Assembly (NCBI GenBank): GCA_009746045.1 | Contig: RPFO01000080.1 | Location: 1,286,920-1,312,919, forward strand | From: Mesostigma viride | Taxonomy: Eukaryota > Streptophyta > Mesostigmatophyceae > Mesostigmatales > Mesostigmataceae | Direction: 5' to 3' | Length of the DNA: 26,000 bases | Shown here: positions 9,712-20,894 of the stretch, piece by piece | How the letters are laid out: each line of letters opens with the position of its first letter | How positions within the stretch are numbered: position 1 is the first letter of the stretch | Translations under genes and position numbers: made by a program | Notes under the pieces: model-generated | What the model was told of the DNA's origin: nothing | Database searches by the model: none | Seen by the model: only the letters and a program-made list of their open reading frames with translations

Positions 9712-11703
9712 ATGCTATCTCTCTGCGAGCAAGGCAGCAAGGAGCAGCGCATCCTGGGCAAGGCCAGCGCGGCGCTGGACAGCATCGTGAACCGCCGCTG
9801 CTGCCTCCCATTATTAGGAATATGCTCGGGCCTGAACCACCTGCTGCGCTCCAACGAGAAGAACCGGGTAGCCTTCTCTCGAACCAAGGGGCTGGAGAAC
9901 CTGGTGGCTGCCCTCAACGCCGCCTCGGAGCACCGCGCGTGGCATCTGATCAACACCGTGGTCGCGTGCATGCGAATGCTGTGCATGGACGGGGTCCACT
10001 CAGATCGTTTCCTCCCCTCGGGCATCTTCAGCGCGCTTGTTCGGTGCCTGATCACCTGCGCCGTGCCGTGCCCCGAGGGTACAGACGCCAGCACATTCGG
10101 CGGCATGTTCGCCAGCTACGCCGTGTGCGACACCCTGGGCTGCCTCGAGAAGCGCATGGGTTTTGCGCTCAAAATCCAGGCCATGAGCTCCTGGCTCCAG
10201 CGCGTGGATCAGGGCATCTTCCCCGCCCTGGACGAGGCGCTTCTCTGCGCGTGTGAGGCCAACGACGCACGCGTGGTGAGGCTGGTCTGCCAGGCGATCT
10301 CGTGGGTATCCCAGGGGGGGGGAAAGAACTGTCGCGCCCTGTTGGCCAGGGACCGCGTGTGTCAGAACTTGGCGCGCGCGTGCGCCATCGCGGGAGCCAG
10401 CTATGTGCCATCCACGATTGGTTCTGGTTCTCCCTCCACGGCCAGCGCTGCCTCCAACCATGCCCCATCCACGGGCGGTCCCTCTAATCATACCGGTCCG
10501 TCTAGCAGCGCTCCGTCTAATAATAATCGTGCTCCCTCGGATCATCACAGTCCCAACCAAGGCCAACCATCGTCATCGTCGCCGCTTTTCCCTGCCTCCG
10601 TCACCAGCACAAAGTTCCACGCCACCTTCCTCGGCGACCCTGGGTGGCAGTACGCCTCCGACGTGTGCCGCGCCGTGAGGCAGCTGTGCGGCTGGCTGGA
10701 CCCATGTGACGGTGCGTCTATAAACAGCGCAGGGGGCAACATCCTCTCCAAGCTGGCCGGTGCGTGCCCCCACGCGGTCGCCATCCTCCGCGCCACCCAT
10801 GCGGATGCCAGTCCCGAGGGCATGATGGTTCGAAAGGAGTCCTGCGAGCTGATCGGTGCCTTGGCCGCGAATGCCAGCAACGCGAGGCGGTTAATGGACG
10901 AGGGAGGTGTGGACCTCGTGGTGGCCTCGCTGCAAAAGTCCCTGGGATTCAAGGGGCAGGAGGCCGTGCGCCAGCATCTCCAACTCGAGGGGATGGAGCG
11001 GCTCGTGGGCACGATGACCGTGTGCCGTGCGTTGCTGGCGCTGAGCGAGGAAGGTACCGGTGCCGTGGCGGGCCGGATGGGGTCCCTGGCTAGTAGTGAT
11101 CCCAAGGTGGCCAGGGTGTTTGTGGACACGCTCGCGTTTCTGTCCTCGGGGTCGTCGTTCGAGTTGTGCCGGGCCCTGAACCTGGGGAACACGAGGGAGG
11201 TGGTGGCGGGGTACTGGGCGAGAATGATTGAGGCGCACCCGGCATGCGTTAGGGCATTCTCGGACGCGGGCGCGGGGAAGGCGGTCGCGAGAGCTGCCGC
11301 GGAGGCGAGGGCGGGGGGAGACCGGCACGCAGCGAGCCATTTCGAGTTGATAAAGAGGATTTTGTCTACGGCCAGGTCGCGCTGCATTGCTGTCACACGC
11401 TGGAGTAGGCTGTCTTTTACAATGCATGCCTGGTCAATTGCATCTGCATATGCATTTGTGCAGAATGATCCTGAATTTCCAGGGGTCTCTTGCACAAAGT
11501 GTTGTGAAGAAACCACTGTAAGTCTGGACAGGATTATGTTGGGTTGTCAGGTCCTTGTGCTGGCTAGAAACCGTCAGCGGGTGCGCTGCGCTTTTCTGCA
11601 CACACCGTCATGCCCATGCTTTGGATGCCTTTGTGAAGTTCTTAACCCGGTTGGGATATTGCAAAGTGGCGCATGCTTGATGGTAAGGCATACGTGTGTT
11701 TGA
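9712..11703 (+). CDS. Large helical ARM/HEAT-like protein region in frame with the MYND module
   Basis: The frame is open from 9649 and the first ATG is at 9712; the stop TGA is 11701-11703 (663 residues from that ATG). G/C third positions are strong up to about 11370 and then weaken, so the last ~110 codons may be 3' UTR, or a splice site near 11370 may have been missed. Residues 1-225 are Leu-rich helices; 230-293 is a Ser/Pro/Asn-rich low-complexity linker (SNHAPSTGGPSNHTG-like); from 294 helices resume, including an ARM-like stretch (IGALAANASNARRLMDEGG, then VDLVVASLQ). A MYND finger joined to ARM-type helices is a known arrangement in algal proteins, which argues that 9137-11703 is one gene broken by the TAG at 9646. 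Alternatively it is a separate downstream gene starting 63 bp later. Confidence 0.75.
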   Translation: MLSLCEQGSKEQRILGKASAALDSIVNRRCCLPLLGICSGLNHLLRSNEKNRVAFSRTKGLENLVAALNAASEHRAWHLINTVVACMRMLCMDGVHSDRFLPSGIFSALVRCLITCAVPCPEGTDASTFGGMFASYAVCDTLGCLEKRMGFALKIQAMSSWLQRVDQGIFPALDEALLCACEANDARVVRLVCQAISWVSQGGGKNCRALLARDRVCQNLARACAIAGASYVPSTIGSGSPSTASAASNHAPSTGGPSNHTGPSSSAPSNNNRAPSDHHSPNQGQPSSSSPLFPASVTSTKFHATFLGDPGWQYASDVCRAVRQLCGWLDPCDGASINSAGGNILSKLAGACPHAVAILRATHADASPEGMMVRKESCELIGALAANASNARRLMDEGGVDLVVASLQKSLGFKGQEAVRQHLQLEGMERLVGTMTVCRALLALSEEGTGAVAGRMGSLASSDPKVARVFVDTLAFLSSGSSFELCRALNLGNTREVVAGYWARMIEAHPACVRAFSDAGAGKAVARAAAEARAGGDRHAASHFELIKRILSTARSRCIAVTRWSRLSFTMHAWSIASAYAFVQNDPEFPGVSCTKCCEETTVSLDRIMLGCQVLVLARNRQRVRCAFLHTPSCPCFGCLCEVLNPVGILQSGACLMVRHTCV

Positions 11704-12139
11704 CATCAACAAAACCACGCCGTTTCTGTATATATTGCTTTGTATTGGCTTTGTGTTGGCTTTGTTCATGTTTGATTGGGTGCTTTCACTCTGATTATCA
11801 TTTTTAATATATATTGCTTAGAAGACATCAAAGCATGAGCTATATTTGTATAATATTAGAACATGAAATTCCCATGCTAATAAGATCATCTATTGGAAAA
11901 GAGGCTGCAGTTGTTCTGTGCATAAGGAAATAACGTGGTACTTTGATGTGGTAAAATAAATTGAAGTATGTAGTGCCTGACATCATGGGAGGACACATGC
12001 AACCCTATGTGAACTCATACTTGATACTTTGTTGGTGAGGGATGCACGCAACTACCCCACCGCTTTAGTCCATGCCGCTCCATACACCTACACCTAGCTT
12101 ACCTCAGCATGAACTCTACCAAGTGACATAAACCCGGCC
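11704..12139. other. Spacer between two convergent genes
   Basis: AT-rich, no exon. From about 11740 to 11818 it carries a T-rich tail (TTTCACTCTG...TTTTTAATATATATT) similar to the 3' tail of the retroelement fragment at 5150-5215. It must contain both 3' ends, since the plus gene stops at 11703 and the minus gene at 12140. Confidence 0.6.
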
Positions 12140-15100
12140 CTAGCTCAGGATGGCCATGCCACCACGGCTATAGCGGGCAAGGTATTCCAGATCGGACCTG
12201 GCAACCTGCATGAGATGCAGGGCCACGTTGGAGAGGAATGCTTTCACCGAGTCCATATTGTCCTGCATTTTGGTCCCAATGATACACAGCGGTTCCATTT
12301 CCATCCCATTGACGACTCATGCAGGCTGTACGTGCTTGAGGCAGCTGTTATAGTGAAAGGCACACTGAATGCATGTGACTTTCGCTCACGTGTGCACACT
12401 CCACACCAACAGATGACCCTGCACGCACATTCAAACAACCACGCAATACAACATGAGCAATTAGATGAATGGCCAGCCATAAGCTAGGCAACACAAAATA
12501 TAGCACATAAGAAAAAGGAAGTGTAGAATAAGCGTAGAATAATCAGAGTAATGCTTTTCATGCCCCAAAAGAAATTGTGCGCCATGGCACCCAACAGCAT
12601 TAACTGCATGCTGCCACACGTCATCATTGATGTTGCGCAAAATGCAACAGCCAACAGGTTTCGGTCAATCAACTATGGAATCGAGGCTCAAGCCTAAAAC
12701 AGCCACTGGCCATCGAGTACCTCCCAACCTTTCCCAATTTCACAGCTGCCCCAGCTTGTGCATGCTGACGCTGGCATTTATGGCGGTCCAAGAATGGTAA
12801 TCATCCTCATACCCCGTGGTGCCGCGTGGCGTGTGATAGCCTAAACTCAACACTCTCAAAGGCTAACCTTTCAGCAACCACAGTGCCACCAGCAAATGCA
12901 GTTATTACACTTGATGTCGCTCCAGCTCAGTACCCAAAAGCCAAAGTTACTACTATCAAAGTTGCTGCAAACAAAGTTGCTACAAACAAGAAGGGGAGAG
13001 CTGCGCTAGGCGTGTCGCTACGGCTTCTTGGCTTGGCTTGGCTTGGCTTGGCTTGGCTTGGCTTGGCTTGGCTTGGCTTGGCTTGGCTTGGCTTGGCTTG
13101 GCTTGGCTTGGCTTGGCTTCGCTTGGCTTGGCTTCGCTTGGCTTGGCTTGGCTTGGCTTGGCTTGGCTTGGCTTGGCTTGGCTTGGCTTGGCTTGGCTTG
13201 GCTTGGCTTGGCTTGGCTTGGCTTGGCTTGGCTTGGCTTGGCTTGGCTTGGCTTGGCTTGGCGAGCAGGGCGAGGCTCAGGCATCTTGGCATGCTCAGGG
13301 AAGCATGATGATAATCGATAGTAGTATGCGATTTAACAATTAATTAAGCTATCACGGCCCAGAATACAGCTCCGTAGGGGCACATATTTAGTGTGTGTTG
13401 TTGTTGCAACTATTTGACAATCCCACACACGTCGCCATGAAATTAACAGCCCATGCCTAAAACTAACAAACAGCCCGCACCTAGTACTAGCTATTACCAG
13501 CCCGCCATACCTAATACTAATTTACAGACCATACCTTTGAGCACGTGAGATCGGACAACGCGCTACTCCTACTGAATAAAGCCCCGCACGTCCCTTCGAG
13601 CACACACCATACGAATCAAATGAAACCGCACACAATAGGCCCCCATATCTGTGAGCACACGGGTCTAAAAATGACACACGATAGCCCCCCATGCGTTTGA
13701 GCACACTGGTCTAAAAATAACACAGAAAGTGAGCCCAGCCCCCCGTAGCGGAGCACACGAGATCTGCCGGGGTTGATACGGTGCGGGGCAGGGTACAGAA
13801 TTAGTTCATTGACCATTGAAACAGAATACCACGCACACCTTGCTATAAAAGAAACCCATACCTGCGAGCACACGAGCGCCGCTCCGTCGATGAGGCCCAG
13901 GTATTCCTTGCTGGGGATGAAGAGCAGGTTGTCGCCACACACGGCGGGCGCGGGGCACCAGGGGCAGCGCAGGGGTCGCCACGAGGCGCTGCGCTCTGCC
14001 GACTGGTTCCATTCGCGCACCATGCCCTGCCAGAACACCGTCGACACAACAGACGTTGCGAATAAGGTGCAGAGTACAACGGAGTAGCGACGGTGCAGGT
14101 TAGCCAAGTTGTAGAATAATGGAGTAGTGACGGCGCAGGTCGGTTAGACAAACGACACACTCAGCGACAAAACAGGGGAGCTAGACATTGAACGACTGCG
14201 AGGGTGGCCTGCGCGCAGGCGCTGGATGTCTCATTGACTTTTATTTGGGAATGGCTATGCTGACAGAGAACTGGGCAAAGTAACCCTGTAATATGTGCTA
14301 CAAGCGGCGGCCTTCGGGAAGCCTAGTGGTTGCGTCGTAGTTTGTGAATCCTATGCTGAAAAATTAATAACTTATTACTTGAAATATCGCGTTAGTTTCT
14401 TACTTGATCAGCCTTCCCACCGTACGTAGGCAAGCCCTTTGTGGCTATCCCCTGCATCAGCTGGCCGCAGCGAAATTCCTGCCACAAACCCATGGTGCAT
14501 GCAGCATCCTTGGAATCATGGTTCATCAACCTAACAATACGTAGGCGCTCAGGCTTACGCAATTCATGGGCCATGGGCACACAACTGATATGCTAACCCT
14601 GTCCACACCAACACCTTCTAACCCTGTCCACACCAACACCTTCTAACCCTGTCCATACCAACACCGTCTAACCCTGTCCACACCAACACCTTCTAACCCT
14701 GTCCATTCCAACACCATCTAACCCTGTCCACACCAACACCATCTAACCCAGTCCACACCAACACCTTCTAACCCTGTCCACACCAACACCTTCTAACCCT
14801 GTCCATACCAACACCGTCTAACCCTGTCCATACCAACACCGTCTAACCAGTCCACACCAACACCTTCTAACCCTGTCCACACCAACACCTTCTAACCCTG
14901 TCCATACCAACACCGTCTAACCCTGTCCATACCAACACCGTCTAACCAGTCCATACCAACACCATCTAACCCTGTCCATACCAACACCGTCTAAACCTGT
15001 CCACACCAATGCTAACCCCATCCCTATCGAGTTTTAAAGCCCAAAGCCACTCACCGCGAGGCCCCGTAGCTTTTCCATGCTGCCGGGCGTCCCCCATGGG

Positions 15101-18100
15101 TACGTCACGGCTTGCATAACAACGCTTCGCGAGGATGACCACGGGGGGGGGGGGTTGGGGTTGATTTGCTACATAATGAAATCCCAAGGGGCGACACGCA
15201 TATACCTGGTACTATATCCCACCGCACGGCAAGGGCCATGCCAGCCCTGTCTGTAAATATAAACATGCGAACCAAGTTATTCCGGCGAGGGCCATGCCAA
15301 CCCTGTCAATAGGTGAAGCGGCCCACCCAGAACGCGGGCCTTGACATGCCATTGCATGGCCTTGTGCATGCACGCAACGTACTTGCCTGTCCAAATCTTG
15401 CTTCCCCACATCCTTGATGCAACAAAGCCATGCTCAGCTAGATCGAGCCGGATCGTACAGCCAGATCGTGTGTGCCCCAGACATGTCTGATGTTTTAATA
15501 TTCTATTTTCGATTTTTGGGCTGTCGATCAGTCCGGATGCTTCACGGATGCCCACGCCCATGCACGCCTCCGGAGCTACCCAACAAAGCTGTACATGTCC
15601 AATTAGAGCGTGTTGACACTGTACTGACCATGCCAGTAAAGCCGCCTACCGAGAGCCCCCGGGGAATCTCCAGCTGCATGTGCGGTGCTTATAGTAGCAT
15701 AAAAATACAAGGCACTGCGATGATGCGCCTGACGGAAACACAACCCACCGCAAATCCCAATGGAATCTCCAGCAGCATCCCCCGCACGTGTGCGGCGTTC
15801 CTCGCGTCACAGCCGCACTCATCCCCCAGCACCGCCGCGCACGATGTCCAGCGCAGCAGTGAAGGCGAGGGCCGCCCCGCGGCGCTGCCCCTGCCCGACG
15901 CCCACGCCGTGATGTCCATGTGGGGCCCTGGGATGGACAGCAGGCAGCCTTGCGCCGCCTGCATCGGATAATCCATTGATTGATGCAGTCGTTTGACAAC
16001 ATTCAGCAGGCGTGAGCACAAGCACGGGCACGGGCAAGGAGACGGGTATGTCGTCATGTCAAGTGCAGGTTGTATGGGGCAACAACCATCCCGGGGTAAG
16101 CACTTTGGAGAGGACACGAGGAGAGAATAACAAATGCGGTGCAACGATGTGCATTATAAAGGTCACTGTACGCAGATCGCACTGCATAAAGATCTGCGAC
16201 GACTGTATGCGATCACTGTATACAGATCGCACTGTATAAGGAGCACTACACAAAGTTTGTGTTCATGCTGTCATGGGTGACTTGTTCAAGTTACGGAAGC
16301 CATATTACCTTGGCACTACTCACAATCATGCTAGCCAGGTAAGCCTGAGCCCTACAGGCTCACAGATGCATGCAAATAGTGAAGCGTGGTGATTTATGGT
16401 TAGTGAGCGTCTCCACCTCCTGTCCATCAACATGAATGAGTTGGTAACACGGATGTGCCAGCAACTCCATGACTTACCCCCCCCAGAGCCTCTGCAGCCC
16501 ATACGCCCCTAAGCCCCTAACCCCCCTAGTAGTCACCCTAATAAGGGCGTCAGTTTGGCACTTTCTGGTGCATACCAAGGGGGCGTGGTGTTGATCCTCA
16601 CAACACGTTTGTGCTGCGTGTTCGAGTCATGGACAATACGCATATATGGTGATATTATGTAACCTAGCATGAAGCATACATAGCATATATGGCCCAAGCT
16701 GCCCAAGGAAACCAATAAGGTCTCCACGATACCCCATCCCCAGTTGGCTGGTGTACTACAATGTGACGAGTGTTCTAAACCAAGCAGGTCTCCGATATAC
16801 TCCATTCCCCAGGTGACTGGTGTACTTAGATGAAAGAAGGTGGACACACTGGCTGTACTATAATGCAAGAAGTTTGACGCACAGGCTATACTAAAATGCA
16901 AGGCGGACACGCCGGCTGTACTACAAAGGGGGTGGACTCACCGGCTGTACTATAATGCAAGAAGCTGGTCGTTCCGGCTGTACAAAAATGCAGGAAGACA
17001 GACAGGCTGCACTATGATGTAAGAAGCTTGATACTCAAGCATCCAACGTGACCGCTCAGACAGCTGGCTGCTAAATTATTCCCACAACTTGGCTATGGTC
17101 CTTGAAGAATAAAGTATTATCTGCAAGCCACTGCCCACGGCCCCCTTAGCCCCCCCATTCGCCCCCGTTCCCACCCACCCGCTTCCCACCACCACCACCA
17201 AACCGCCCCCCCACCCCTCTGCCCGTCCTCTTTCCTTTGCTACCAGCAAGCACGGGGACCAACCCCCTTGGAGAGTTTGCCTTGCAAAGCCATACGACCC
17301 AGTAGAACCTGTGTATCCTGTATATGTACTTATACCTTTGTTATTTAAAGTATATGCGTATATTGCTCACAGCTGGCCTTATCATGGCTGCCCTAAAATA
17401 CTTTTGGCTTTTGCGACCCCATAAAACCTTAATTTTTGTCTCACCGCTGGCTTGTCCATGCTGAGGCAGGGCGACGGCTCGCGCAGCATCTCGAAACGTT
17501 CCTCCGCCGCGTCCGTGTACGTCGCCACGCGCTCCCACAGGCACGGCGGCACGGGGCAGCCGTAACAGGTGTCCACAAGCAGGCCTGCACTCCCCTTCTC
17601 GCTCGATCGCGTGGTATCGTGTCCTTGGCCACGCGAAGGCGCGGATGAACTTGCAGGGGGTAATGGGCCCGCGGGCGGTGATGAGGGTCTGCCACCCTGC
17701 GTGGGGCCTCCCTCATGCTGCTGGCCCTGGTCCACCCCGGGGTCGCCCCCCTTGGAATTGGACGGGCTGTCGGGGACAACGTTGGTCCTCTTGCAGGGGC
17801 ACCTGGCGGGGCGCACGATCGTGTGTGGCCGGCATTTATCATCACGGGGGCATGCATCATGATGAAGTGGATTGCGTGTTATGTTTGTAGATAGTGTGAG
17901 TTGTTTATCTGATGAAGTGGATTGCGTGTTATGTTTGTAGATAGTGTGAGTTGTATATCTGATGAAGTGGATTGCGTGGTGGTGACGGTGTCGTTGATTG
18001 CCGGGCAACACACCGCGACGGGGTGTTGGTCTGAAATCGAAGATTGCCTCACGCTGCATTCCTGAAGCTTGATCGAGATTGAAAATTTACGGGGAAGGCG

Positions 18101-18512
18101 GCGAGAACATCGCGATACAACCTACCAGAAAAAGACTCGGGCGATTGCGGCCCAATCTTGACGGTCGAGCTGCTGGACCAGCTCCCGGCCCAACAGCTTG
18201 GACATCGAGTTCTTCCAGAGCTGCGGCGCGCGCCACCACAAGCGGGAACGCGAACTAAGTTAGATCAAGTCTGCATGTAAGTGTCAATCAGGACGTACGT
18301 ATACTGATAATCGACAACTACAACGGGAATATTTAGAAAAACAAAAAGAATTTCACCCGGCATACCTCTTGATCCCCCCATGCTTCGCGTTGCATGGCCG
18401 ACCTCGACAGGCTGTCTGGCTTTAGCAAATTAGACATGTTCGACGATAGCTCGTCGATAACGCAGGCACCGCCAGCCGGCTTCTCCTTCGCGACACCCGC
18501 TTCTTTATACAT
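12140..18512 (-). CDS. Unrecognised seven-exon gene, 390-residue Cys-containing protein
   Basis: Exons on the minus strand: 18366-18512, 18126-18220, 17445-17802, 15749-15958, 14404-14478, 13862-14026 and 12140-12262 (stop TAG). All splice sites are GT-AG and the phases close (0, 2, then 0 throughout). The ATG at 18512 is the first in-frame ATG after an upstream TGA. Exons 3, 4 and 6 have strong G/C third positions; exons 1, 2, 5 and 7 rest on splice fit. Residues 1-81 are soluble and helical (ELVQQLDRQDWAAIARVFFW); about 85-155 is a Gly/Pro/Ser/Gln-rich linker; the rest has Cys clusters (DTCYGCPVPPC, GDECGC, CPWCPAPAVC), then LGLIDGAALV and a Leu-rich C-terminal helix (SVKAFLSNVALHLMQVARSD). 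The end is faintly like the last strand and helix of a GAF domain, but I do not claim the family. No signal peptide or membrane span seen. An additional small exon between 12263 and 13861 cannot be excluded. Confidence 0.62.
13031..13260. repeat. (GCTTG)46 microsatellite
   Basis: Pentanucleotide array of about 46 units with two variant units (GCTTC at 13116-13120 and 13131-13135). It lies in the last intron of the unrecognised minus-strand gene. All three plus frames read LAWLG/GLAWL-type repeats and all minus frames read KPSQA-type repeats; these are by-products. Confidence 0.97.
13440..13885. repeat. Tandem degenerate copies of an exon-intron junction (exon 6 of the unrecognised gene)
   Basis: The real junction reads, on the plus strand, CCCATACCTGCGAGCACACG (from 13855). 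Related words GAGCACACGAGATC (about 13751), GAGCACACTGGTCT (13700), GAGCACACGGGTCT (13653), GAGCACACACC (13598) and ACCTTTGAGCACGTGAG (13533) follow down the intron at 46-116 bp steps, and shorter CC(C/A)TACCT-like units continue to about 13440. Several keep the complement of a GT donor. Confidence 0.7.
14593..15010. repeat. 25-bp minisatellite, 17 units, with higher-order repeat
   Basis: Units begin CTAACCCTGTCCACACCAAC and end in ACCTT, ACCGT or ACCAT; two units are 24 bp (CTAACCAGTCC). Units 8-11 (14768-14866) and 12-15 (14867-14965) have the same order of variants (CAC/TT, CAT/GT, CAT/GT, short), so a 99-bp block was itself duplicated. It lies in intron 4 of the unrecognised gene. The CTAACCCT start recalls telomere-type repeats but the unit as a whole does not. 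Confidence 0.97.
15644..15685. repeat. Partial copy of the 3' end of exon 4 with its splice donor
   Basis: Read on the minus strand it gives MQLEIPRGLS followed by GTAGGC; the real exon end (15749-15778) reads MLLEIPLGFA followed by GTGGGT. The copy lies 99 bp into the intron and keeps the frame and a GT donor. Confidence 0.75.
16710..17032. repeat. Degenerate tandem repeats in intron 3 of the unrecognised gene
   Basis: Two 68-bp copies (16710-16777 and 16778-16845; both contain AGGTCTCC, CCCCAG and CTGGTGTACT) are followed by about five degenerate units with the core GGCTGTACTATAATGCAAGA between 16848 and 17032. Confidence 0.7.
17361..17385. repeat. Partial copy of the 3' end of exon 3 with its splice donor
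   Basis: On the minus strand the copy reads ATG ATA AGG CCA GCT then GTGAGC; the real exon end at 17445-17459 reads ATG GAC AAG CCA GCG then GTGAGA. The donors are 74 bp apart. Confidence 0.6.
17861..17978. repeat. 50-bp tandem repeat, about 2.4 copies
   Basis: Units start GATGAAGTGGATTGCGTG at 17861, 17911 and 17961. The first two are nearly identical. Located in intron 2 of the unrecognised gene. Confidence 0.95.
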
Positions 18513-18972
18513 TGCTGGATGTTTACCTTTCACCGTCGCACACGCCCGTCAGCTTGCCACGTCAAAATGCAATGTTTCCAAGCACAAGGAAAAAGACTGC
18601 AAATGCATGCACCCTGACGGTTCCGCCCTAAAACTCGATTCCCCCGCTGACGGCTCAATGGCGGTTCAATGGCGTGCTCGTCGGACGATGAGCACGGCTG
18701 GCAGGCATTTCATTTGATCCTGGACTGTGTATCTGGCCTGCTGCGTCCTGAGTTCAATGTTTCCACGTCATGGGACATGCGTCAACCTGTTTTGTCGTTC
18801 CTAGTTATTCCTAGGGTCCTTGAACGCTTTTCACTGCTTTCAAATGAATGAAATAAACTATGGCGGCAAGATGGCGGGAATCAAATAAAAAACCGTAAAA
18901 TGCTACTTAGTCCCAGGCCCGCCGTGCCACGCGTATGTACAGTACTGTACTGCAAATCTGCAACGTATGTAT

Positions 18973-19379
18973 GCGTGCGCGGAAGCGCGCGGACGAAATA
19001 ACACTCGATTGGAACGGGAATTTGGTGTTAACTTTTAACACCACGACAACACCAAATCCACAGAGATTCTCTCGTGTGTATTGTAATATCGTTGGTTAAT
19101 ACTAGATATCGCAATTCAGTGTCGTTGCGCCGATTGGTTCATTTTTAACACCAAATCCCTTAACACCAAAACAAAGCGTGCGCGGAAGCGCGCGGACGAA
19201 ATAAATAACACTCGATTGGAACGGGAATTTGGTGTTAACTTTTAACACCACGACAACACCAAATCCGCAGAGATTCTCTCGTGTGCATTGTAATATCGTT
19301 GGTTAATACTAGATATCACAATTCAGTGTCGTTGCGCCGATTGGTTCATATTTAACACCAAATCTCTTAACACCAAAAC
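18973..19379. repeat. 203-bp tandem duplication rich in TTAACACCAAA motifs
   Basis: Copy 1 is 18973-19175 and copy 2 is 19176-19379; they differ at a few bases and a TAAA insertion. Each holds GGTGTTAA...TTAACACC as an inverted repeat and ends in TTAACACCAAAAC. A third, diverged partial copy lies at 19506-19609. The ACACCAAAA word recurs several more times up to 19915. Confidence 0.95.
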
Positions 19380-19505
19380 GCTCTGTTTACCATCCACGCG
19401 GTTTCACTGAACACCGGTACAACGACAACGTTAACCATACTTAACCGCCATCTGAGAGAAGCCATTTCGTTCAGTTAGTTTCAAAAATCCTGGTACGGAC
19501 TCATT

Positions 19506-19609
19506 TTGCAATATCGTTGGCTAATACTTGGAATCCCCGAACTCAGTCTCTTCGCGCCGATTGGTCTATTTTAAACACCATTTTAACACCAAAACCCTTA
19601 CACCAAAAG
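19506..19609. repeat. Diverged third copy of the 203-bp unit
   Basis: Matches the second half of the unit (AATATCGTTGG.TAATACT, then CGCCGATTGGT and TTTTAACACCAAAAC). Confidence 0.75.
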
Positions 19610-19733
19610 TTGTTGTTGCGCGTCGCGTCTATGCGGTTTTTCGGGTGTACCTGTCAGTCGGGCCGTTTGATTCACACATCTGACGGTCGTAAATCTACAA
19701 GTCTGCAATCGGTGGGAAAGAGGGTGCATTGTT

Positions 19734-19804
19734 GTTGTGTCCCACGCCGCACTGGGCAGCAGAGAATCTACACCAAAAGTACCATGTGCGGCGTGGGACA
19801 CAAC
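19734..19804. repeat. Perfect 19-bp inverted repeat with 33-nt loop
   Basis: GTTGTGTCCCACGCCGCAC (19734-19752) is exactly complementary to 19786-19804. The loop contains TACACCAAAAGTACC. A transcript would fold into a stable hairpin; transcription is not shown. A (CAA)n run follows at 19806-19831, matching GTTGTT on the other side imperfectly. Confidence 0.9.
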
Positions 19805-20894
19805 TCCAACAACAACAACAACAACAACAACACCAAAAGTACGGCACGGGAGAAAACTGAACTGAACTGAACTGAACACCAAAAATACACCACGAGATCG
19901 AACACACCAAAAAGAACGAGAAACCACTTTTCTAGTTTCTACCACTGAGAACCGGGTTCCCAGCGGAATCCACTCATCAGTCGCTGGAGGATTCGCTCAG
20001 TCCGCGGGGCTTCGCTCAGTTCGCTGGGTACAAAATTCTCAAGGGTGGGGTCGTTAGCCAGAAAAGTTTGGCTAACGCCATGCGATGTTGGCTAAACCGG
20101 GTATTTGGCTAAACGGGAGTGCGCACTCTTTTCATCCGCGCGCTCCGCGCTCACGCTGGTTTTGGTACACGGCCTGTACGACGCGTGTACAGTCCTGGTC
20201 TTTCATCCGCGCGCTTCCCGATCCCTGCTGTATGGTACCTAGACCTGTAGGGCACCTTGTCACGTTCGTCACCGGGTGCTCAGCACCGAGGTGCCAATTA
20301 TTCCGAAATTCCAGACTCGTCGTTGTGGTTAGGTTTTCGTCCGCGCGCTTTTCGCCACCCGCGTTTCATAATCGGCACGAGACAACGAGAAAGGCCGCGA
20401 TGAAATAGGCAGTTATAATTAGGCATGCGGTAATTAGCGCTATCACGGCATTCTTACAACCTGACAAGCACACTCTCGTGCAGCAGATCCGCCACCGACA
20501 GCCAGCGGTGCGCCTCTGATTTTCACTATTTAGGAATGGGGCGCTATAACATTCCTAATATTTGCCCTGCTCTCTACATCGTGAATCGAGGCATAATTCT
20601 TCTGACATGCAGGTTCCTGGCAGGTTAGCAAGTTTGATGGGATGCAACCTGCTAGGTTTAATGCTGGAGCTGGTTAGAGATGCTTGGCTGTCGCTTGCGC
20701 CTGGACATATCAAAATTTCACTAACCCGGTTACGTCGCCAGCCGTGGGCATTGGCGGCTTGGCATCCCAGCAATGCACTGCAAAGGACTTGCCCAAAATT
20801 TAGCCTTCTTAGTCTTCATATTTCCGCGTTTCGGCAGCGAAGGGTAATTCTTATTATTGTCATTGCCAAGAAGCGATGTGCGTTCGCCCGCCGT

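Noticed and set aside
10545-11516. Minus-strand ORF of 323 codons opposite the ARM-like ORF
   Set aside because: Mirror of a G/C-third-position-biased plus frame; Ser/Pro/Arg-rich composition without domain signs.
12826-13343. Open frames encoding long LAWLG or KPSQA repeats
   Set aside because: They come entirely from the (GCTTG)n array, which is open in every frame, and lie in an intron.
14593-15010. CRISPR-like array
   Set aside because: Units are contiguous 25-mers with no variable spacers, in an intron of a eukaryotic gene; it is a minisatellite.
15414-15971. Plus-strand ORF of 185 codons
   Set aside because: Overlaps exon 4 of the minus-strand gene, whose frame has the stronger third-position bias and GT-AG borders in phase.
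17803-18059. Upstream extension of exon 3 to the ORF start at 18059
   Set aside because: It would run through the 50-bp tandem repeats, and joining to exon 2 in phase 2 at the other AG sites gives TGA; the acceptor at 17803-17805 gives TGG and closes the frame.
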